From positions 1 to 8,031 of the forward strand of contig DASSNG010000034.1 in the NCBI GenBank assembly GCA_035688135.1: 8,031 bases of DNA. Direction: 5' to 3'. Every line of letters begins with the position of its first letter. Position 1 is the stretch's first letter. Shown here in pieces: positions 5,423-8,031 of this stretch. The notes under the pieces are model-generated. The model was given only the letters and a program-made list of their open reading frames with translations. It ran no database searches and was not told the DNA's origin. Made by a program: the position numbers and the translations under genes. This DNA comes from JAIFWC01 sp035688135. GTDB lineage: Bacteria; Patescibacteriota; Saccharimonadia; Saccharimonadales; UBA10212.

Positions 5423-6811
5423 CTATTTTTTGTCGGCTTTGGCGGACTTTTCGTCCTTTTTGCCGGCCGGTCCGTCGTCGGATTTTTGGGCGGAAGCATC
5501 AGAATCATCGTCATCGCCGGCATGGCCGAACGGGTAATCTGGCTGGTCGGAATGGTTGCCGTCCGCCGAAGCTGAATCTTCTTTTTCTGGGCCGCGGCGG
5601 CTGCGCAGGCGGCGCAGGAACGACGGCTTTTCCAGCTCATCCTCGCTGGCCTCCTGGGCCGGAGAGGCCGTTTCGTCGGGCAGCGCCCAGATGTTCGGGG
5701 TTTCGTCGTTATGGAAATCCTCGGCCGGGTGGGTCTGGTCCTTTAAGTCCAGGTCGATGTCTTTCAGGGCGGCGGCGTCAATCTTGCTTTCAGCGGCCGG
5801 TTCCTCTTTGGCCTGGCGGACCAGCTCGGCGGTCTTGGTGTCGCGGGTAGCGAAGTAGCTGTCGTCAAAACCGGTAGCCACTACCGTTACGATGATTTCA
5901 CCTTCCAGTTCCGGATTGATGGTGGCGCCAAAGATGATGTTGGCTTCCGGATCAGCCGCGGCGGTGATGGTTTCGGCCACGGTGTTGATTTCGTGCATGG
6001 ACATATCCAGGCCGCCTATGACGTTGAACAGGATGCCGCGGGCGCCATCTATTGAAACTTCGAGCAGCGGGCTGGAAATAGCCTGCTGGGCGGCGTCCAT
6101 AGCCCGATTATCGCCGCTGGCGCGGCCGATGCCCATCAGGGCGGAGCCGGCGTTGGCCATCACGGTCTTGACGTCGGCGAAGTCCAGGTTTACCAGCCCG
6201 TGGACGGTAATAAGGTCGGAAATGCCCTGCACTCCCTGGCGCAGCACGTCATCGGCCACTTTGAAAGCCTCTAAAAGAGGCGTGCGGCGGTCGATGGTCT
6301 GCAGCAGCCGGTCGTTGGGCACGGTAATAAGCGTATCGACGTTGCCGCGCAGGCGTTCTATGGAGCCTTCGGCGTTGCGCCGGCGTTTTTCGCCTTCGAA
6401 AGCGAACGGCTTGGTGACAAAACCAACCACCAAGGCGCCTGATTCGCGGGCGGCTTTGGCTACCAGCGGTCCGGCGCCGCTGCCGGTTCCGCCGCCGCCG
6501 CCAAAGGTGATGAATACCATGTCGGCGCCGCCGACGGCTTTGGCGATATCTTCTGATGATTCCTCGGCGGCCTTCTGCCCCACGCCGGGGTCGGCGCCCG
6601 CCCCAAGGCCGCGGGTGGCGTCGTTGCCGATATGGACCTTCTGGCTGGCTTTGGAGTGATGCAGGGCCTGGGCATCCGTATTGATTGCCACGAAGTCGAC
6701 CCCTGATATGCCGGCATCCACCATGCGGTTTACGGCCGCGCCGCCGGCGCCGCCGACTCCCACTACTTTTATACGGGCAAACGTTTCAACGGCAGGCTCT
6801 ACTTTTGGCAT
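5423..6811 (-). CDS. ftsZ: Cell-division GTPase FtsZ with a long C-terminal extension
   Basis: FtsZ is the tubulin-like GTPase that polymerises into the division ring at midcell. Residues 13-320 form the conserved core: VVGVGGAGGAAVNRM (16-30), NTDAQAL (44-50), the tubulin signature loop GGGGGTGSG (104-112) contacting GTP phosphates, PNDRLL (165-170), and the synergy-loop residues Asn208, Asp210 and Asp213 that complete the active site of the neighbouring subunit. A variable linker (about 321-390) leads to a recognisable C-terminal peptide, EKPSFLRRLRSRRG (394-407), the usual docking site for FtsA. About 55 further charged residues (408-462) follow, including DDDDSD and a Lys-rich end, making the protein longer than typical FtsZ. 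Start ATG has TGGAG (6823-6827) 11 bases upstream; a strong promoter lies just before. It follows ftsA by 136 bases. Confidence 0.97.
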   Translation of the reverse strand: MPKVEPAVETFARIKVVGVGGAGGAAVNRMVDAGISGVDFVAINTDAQALHHSKASQKVHIGNDATRGLGAGADPGVGQKAAEESSEDIAKAVGGADMVFITFGGGGGTGSGAGPLVAKAARESGALVVGFVTKPFAFEGEKRRRNAEGSIERLRGNVDTLITVPNDRLLQTIDRRTPLLEAFKVADDVLRQGVQGISDLITVHGLVNLDFADVKTVMANAGSALMGIGRASGDNRAMDAAQQAISSPLLEVSIDGARGILFNVIGGLDMSMHEINTVAETITAAADPEANIIFGATINPELEGEIIVTVVATGFDDSYFATRDTKTAELVRQAKEEPAAESKIDAAALKDIDLDLKDQTHPAEDFHNDETPNIWALPDETASPAQEASEDELEKPSFLRRLRSRRGPEKEDSASADGNHSDQPDYPFGHAGDDDDSDASAQKSDDGPAGKKDEKSAKADKK

Positions 6812-6841
6812 CTATTTATAAACTCCATTAACGATAGCTCA

Positions 6842-6870
6842 ATTATATGGGCTTTATTTTTTGAATGCAA
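6842..6870 (-). promoter_or_regulatory. Sigma70-type promoter of ftsZ
   Basis: Read on the minus strand, TTGCAT (6865-6870) and a perfect TATAAT -10 (6842-6847) are separated by 17 bases. Transcription would begin near 6835, giving a short leader of roughly 24 bases with a GGAG site. The -35 matches the consensus only in TTG, but the ideal -10 and spacing make it convincing. It would allow ftsZ, and perhaps nrdR, to be expressed independently of ftsA. Confidence 0.6.
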
Positions 6871-6900
6871 TTAATACTCAGGCCAGACGGGCGGGTCAAA

Positions 6901-6957
6901 CCGGCTATGCCGGGCGCGGCGCGTTATGGTTCAGCCGGCCCGCGGGCTCAGGCCCGC
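6901..6957. other. GC-rich structured element at the ftsA stop / ftsZ leader
   Basis: Several overlapping inverted repeats occur here. CCGGC (6901-6905) pairs with GCCGG (6909-6913). CCGGCT (6901-6906) could instead pair with AGCCGG (6933-6938). GCGGGC (6942-6947) pairs with GCCCGC (6952-6957), with the ftsA TGA stop inside the four-base loop. No adequate T run follows, so a standard intrinsic terminator is not supported. It may be an mRNA processing or stability element between ftsA and the ftsZ promoter. Confidence 0.4.
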
Positions 6958-8031
6958 TTCTTAAATCGGTTAATAATTGTGTTCAAAGACGAATTAACAG
7001 ATGAGAACATGCCATGGTTCTGCTCTATGAAACCTATGTCGGCCGCCGGGCCAAGGTACATATCCAACAGCATAAGGCCTACGGCCGGCGCGAATTCATG
7101 CTCGTCCATGCCGTCAACCACGCGTTTGATGTGCTTCCAGCCGCCAACGCGGGCCGGTAATTCCATGACTTCTTTGGCGAAATCGGCCAGGCCGGGAAGC
7201 TTGGACGTGCCGCCGGTGAGCACCACGCCGCCGGGCAGCTTGCGGCTGCGGCGGATCTTTTTTAGCTCGTGGTCAGCGAACTCCAGTATCTCTTCCACGC
7301 GGGCTTCGATGATAAGCCGCATCATCTCGCGGTCAAAGCGCAGCTCCTGCCCTTTTACTACGAAGCTGGTCTCGCCCGTCACACCTTTGCTCAGGGTGGC
7401 GTGCTTTAACTTTATAAGCTCGGCGATGTCCAGTTCGGTCTTAAGGCCGATAGCCAGGTCGTTGGTGATATGGGTGCCGCCCATGGGAATCACGGCGATA
7501 TGCTCCACCTCGCCATCCTCTATGACCAGAAGATTCGTAGTGGCCGCGCCGATGTCCAGCACGCAGACGCCGCTTTCCTTCATCTTGCGGTCCAAAATGG
7601 CTTCTCCGGCGGCCAGGCTGGTCACCGTACGGTGGCTGGGGCGCAGCTCGGCCCGCTGCATCACCTGGTCCAGGCTCCTTAAGGCCGGCGTACTGGCGAC
7701 TAATATATGGGTATCGACTTCCAGGCGGACGCCGTGCATGCCTACCGGGTCCTTGATGTTCTCCTGACCGTCCAGGCGGTAATTCTTGGCGAAGACCTGG
7801 ATGATTTCCTTATTTGGAGGCAGCTGTACTACCGTGGCGGCCTCTTCCACCCTCATGCGGTCCTCGATGCCTATCTGCCGGTCGGGACTGCTGATAGCCA
7901 CCACGCCTTTACTGTTAACACCTTCAACATGGCTGCCGTTAACGTTCACGGTGGCGTGATGGATTTCCCGGCCGCTGATGCGTTCAGCTTCCTGGACGGC
8001 GTTTACTACGGCCTGGGCGACTTCTTCTATA
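6948..8031 (-). CDS. ftsA: Cell-division protein FtsA (5' end beyond the window)
   Basis: FtsA is the actin-like ATPase that tethers FtsZ polymers to the inner membrane and recruits later division proteins. The frame stays open to the right edge (first full codon 8028-8030), so the visible 360 residues lack an N-terminus of perhaps 50-60 residues. The GTG at 7947-7949 is internal, because the residues before it (EEVAQAVVNAVQEAER, GREIHHATV) fit the family. Visible features are the FtsA-specific 1C/SHS2 region (about 45-115), the phosphate-binding loop DIGAATTN (159-166), PMGGTHITNDLA (182-193), the adenosine motif VVLTGGTSKLPG (269-280), and a C-terminal amphipathic helix ending TIINRFKKRA (351-360), the membrane-targeting sequence. 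The TGA stop lies in a hairpin loop. It precedes ftsZ, the classic division-cluster order. Confidence 0.95.
   Translation of the reverse strand, partial: IEEVAQAVVNAVQEAERISGREIHHATVNVNGSHVEGVNSKGVVAISSPDRQIGIEDRMRVEEAATVVQLPPNKEIIQVFAKNYRLDGQENIKDPVGMHGVRLEVDTHILVASTPALRSLDQVMQRAELRPSHRTVTSLAAGEAILDRKMKESGVCVLDIGAATTNLLVIEDGEVEHIAVIPMGGTHITNDLAIGLKTELDIAELIKLKHATLSKGVTGETSFVVKGQELRFDREMMRLIIEARVEEILEFADHELKKIRRSRKLPGGVVLTGGTSKLPGLADFAKEVMELPARVGGWKHIKRVVDGMDEHEFAPAVGLMLLDMYLGPAADIGFIEQNHGMFSSVNSSLNTIINRFKKRA

Noticed and set aside
5275..5640. A 121-codon open frame on the minus strand overlapping the end of ftsZ and the start of nrdR.
   Set aside because: It is a shifted reading of the low-complexity ftsZ tail, with a Lys/Ala/Ser-biased product, no ribosome-binding site and no family resemblance.

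Overview
The window looks like a bacterial chromosome segment from a small-genome lineage. The FtsZ and FtsA sequences resemble those of candidate phyla radiation (Patescibacteria) members, possibly Saccharibacteria. That placement comes from remembered family resemblance, not a search, so it is only moderately supported. Every gene reads cleanly with the standard bacterial code, using TAA, TAG and TGA stops.

Two gene blocks converge near position 1700. The right-hand block, all on the minus strand, is a housekeeping cluster transcribed right to left: ftsA (5' end cut by the window edge), ftsZ, nrdR and nrdJ. FtsA and FtsZ build the cell-division ring. NrdR is the zinc-ribbon/ATP-cone repressor of ribonucleotide reductase genes, and NrdJ is an adenosylcobalamin-dependent ribonucleotide reductase that makes deoxynucleotides. 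The genes are separated by gaps of about 136, 144 and 169 bases rather than tightly packed. ftsZ has a convincing promoter of its own, and a good NrdR-box-like site sits just upstream of nrdR, suggesting autoregulation.

The left-hand block holds a minus-strand four-helix membrane protein (1-453). Diverging from it on the plus strand is a compact three-gene operon (589-1585): a 33-residue single-helix membrane miniprotein, a 125-residue protein with a small Cys/His cluster, and a 161-residue acidic Cys-containing protein. None is recognisable to me. The operon has a near-consensus promoter, strong Shine-Dalgarno sites at normal spacing and strongly G/C-ending codons. The housekeeping genes instead have weaker sites spaced 10-11 bases from their starts. 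The operon may therefore be horizontally acquired, or may simply be highly expressed.

The convergent zone (1615-1760) is packed with inverted repeats: a 12-base palindrome, a 14-bp hairpin, a GC-rich terminator with a T run, and a bidirectional terminator that also serves nrdJ. No rRNA, tRNA, CRISPR array, insertion sequence or cobalamin riboswitch was found.
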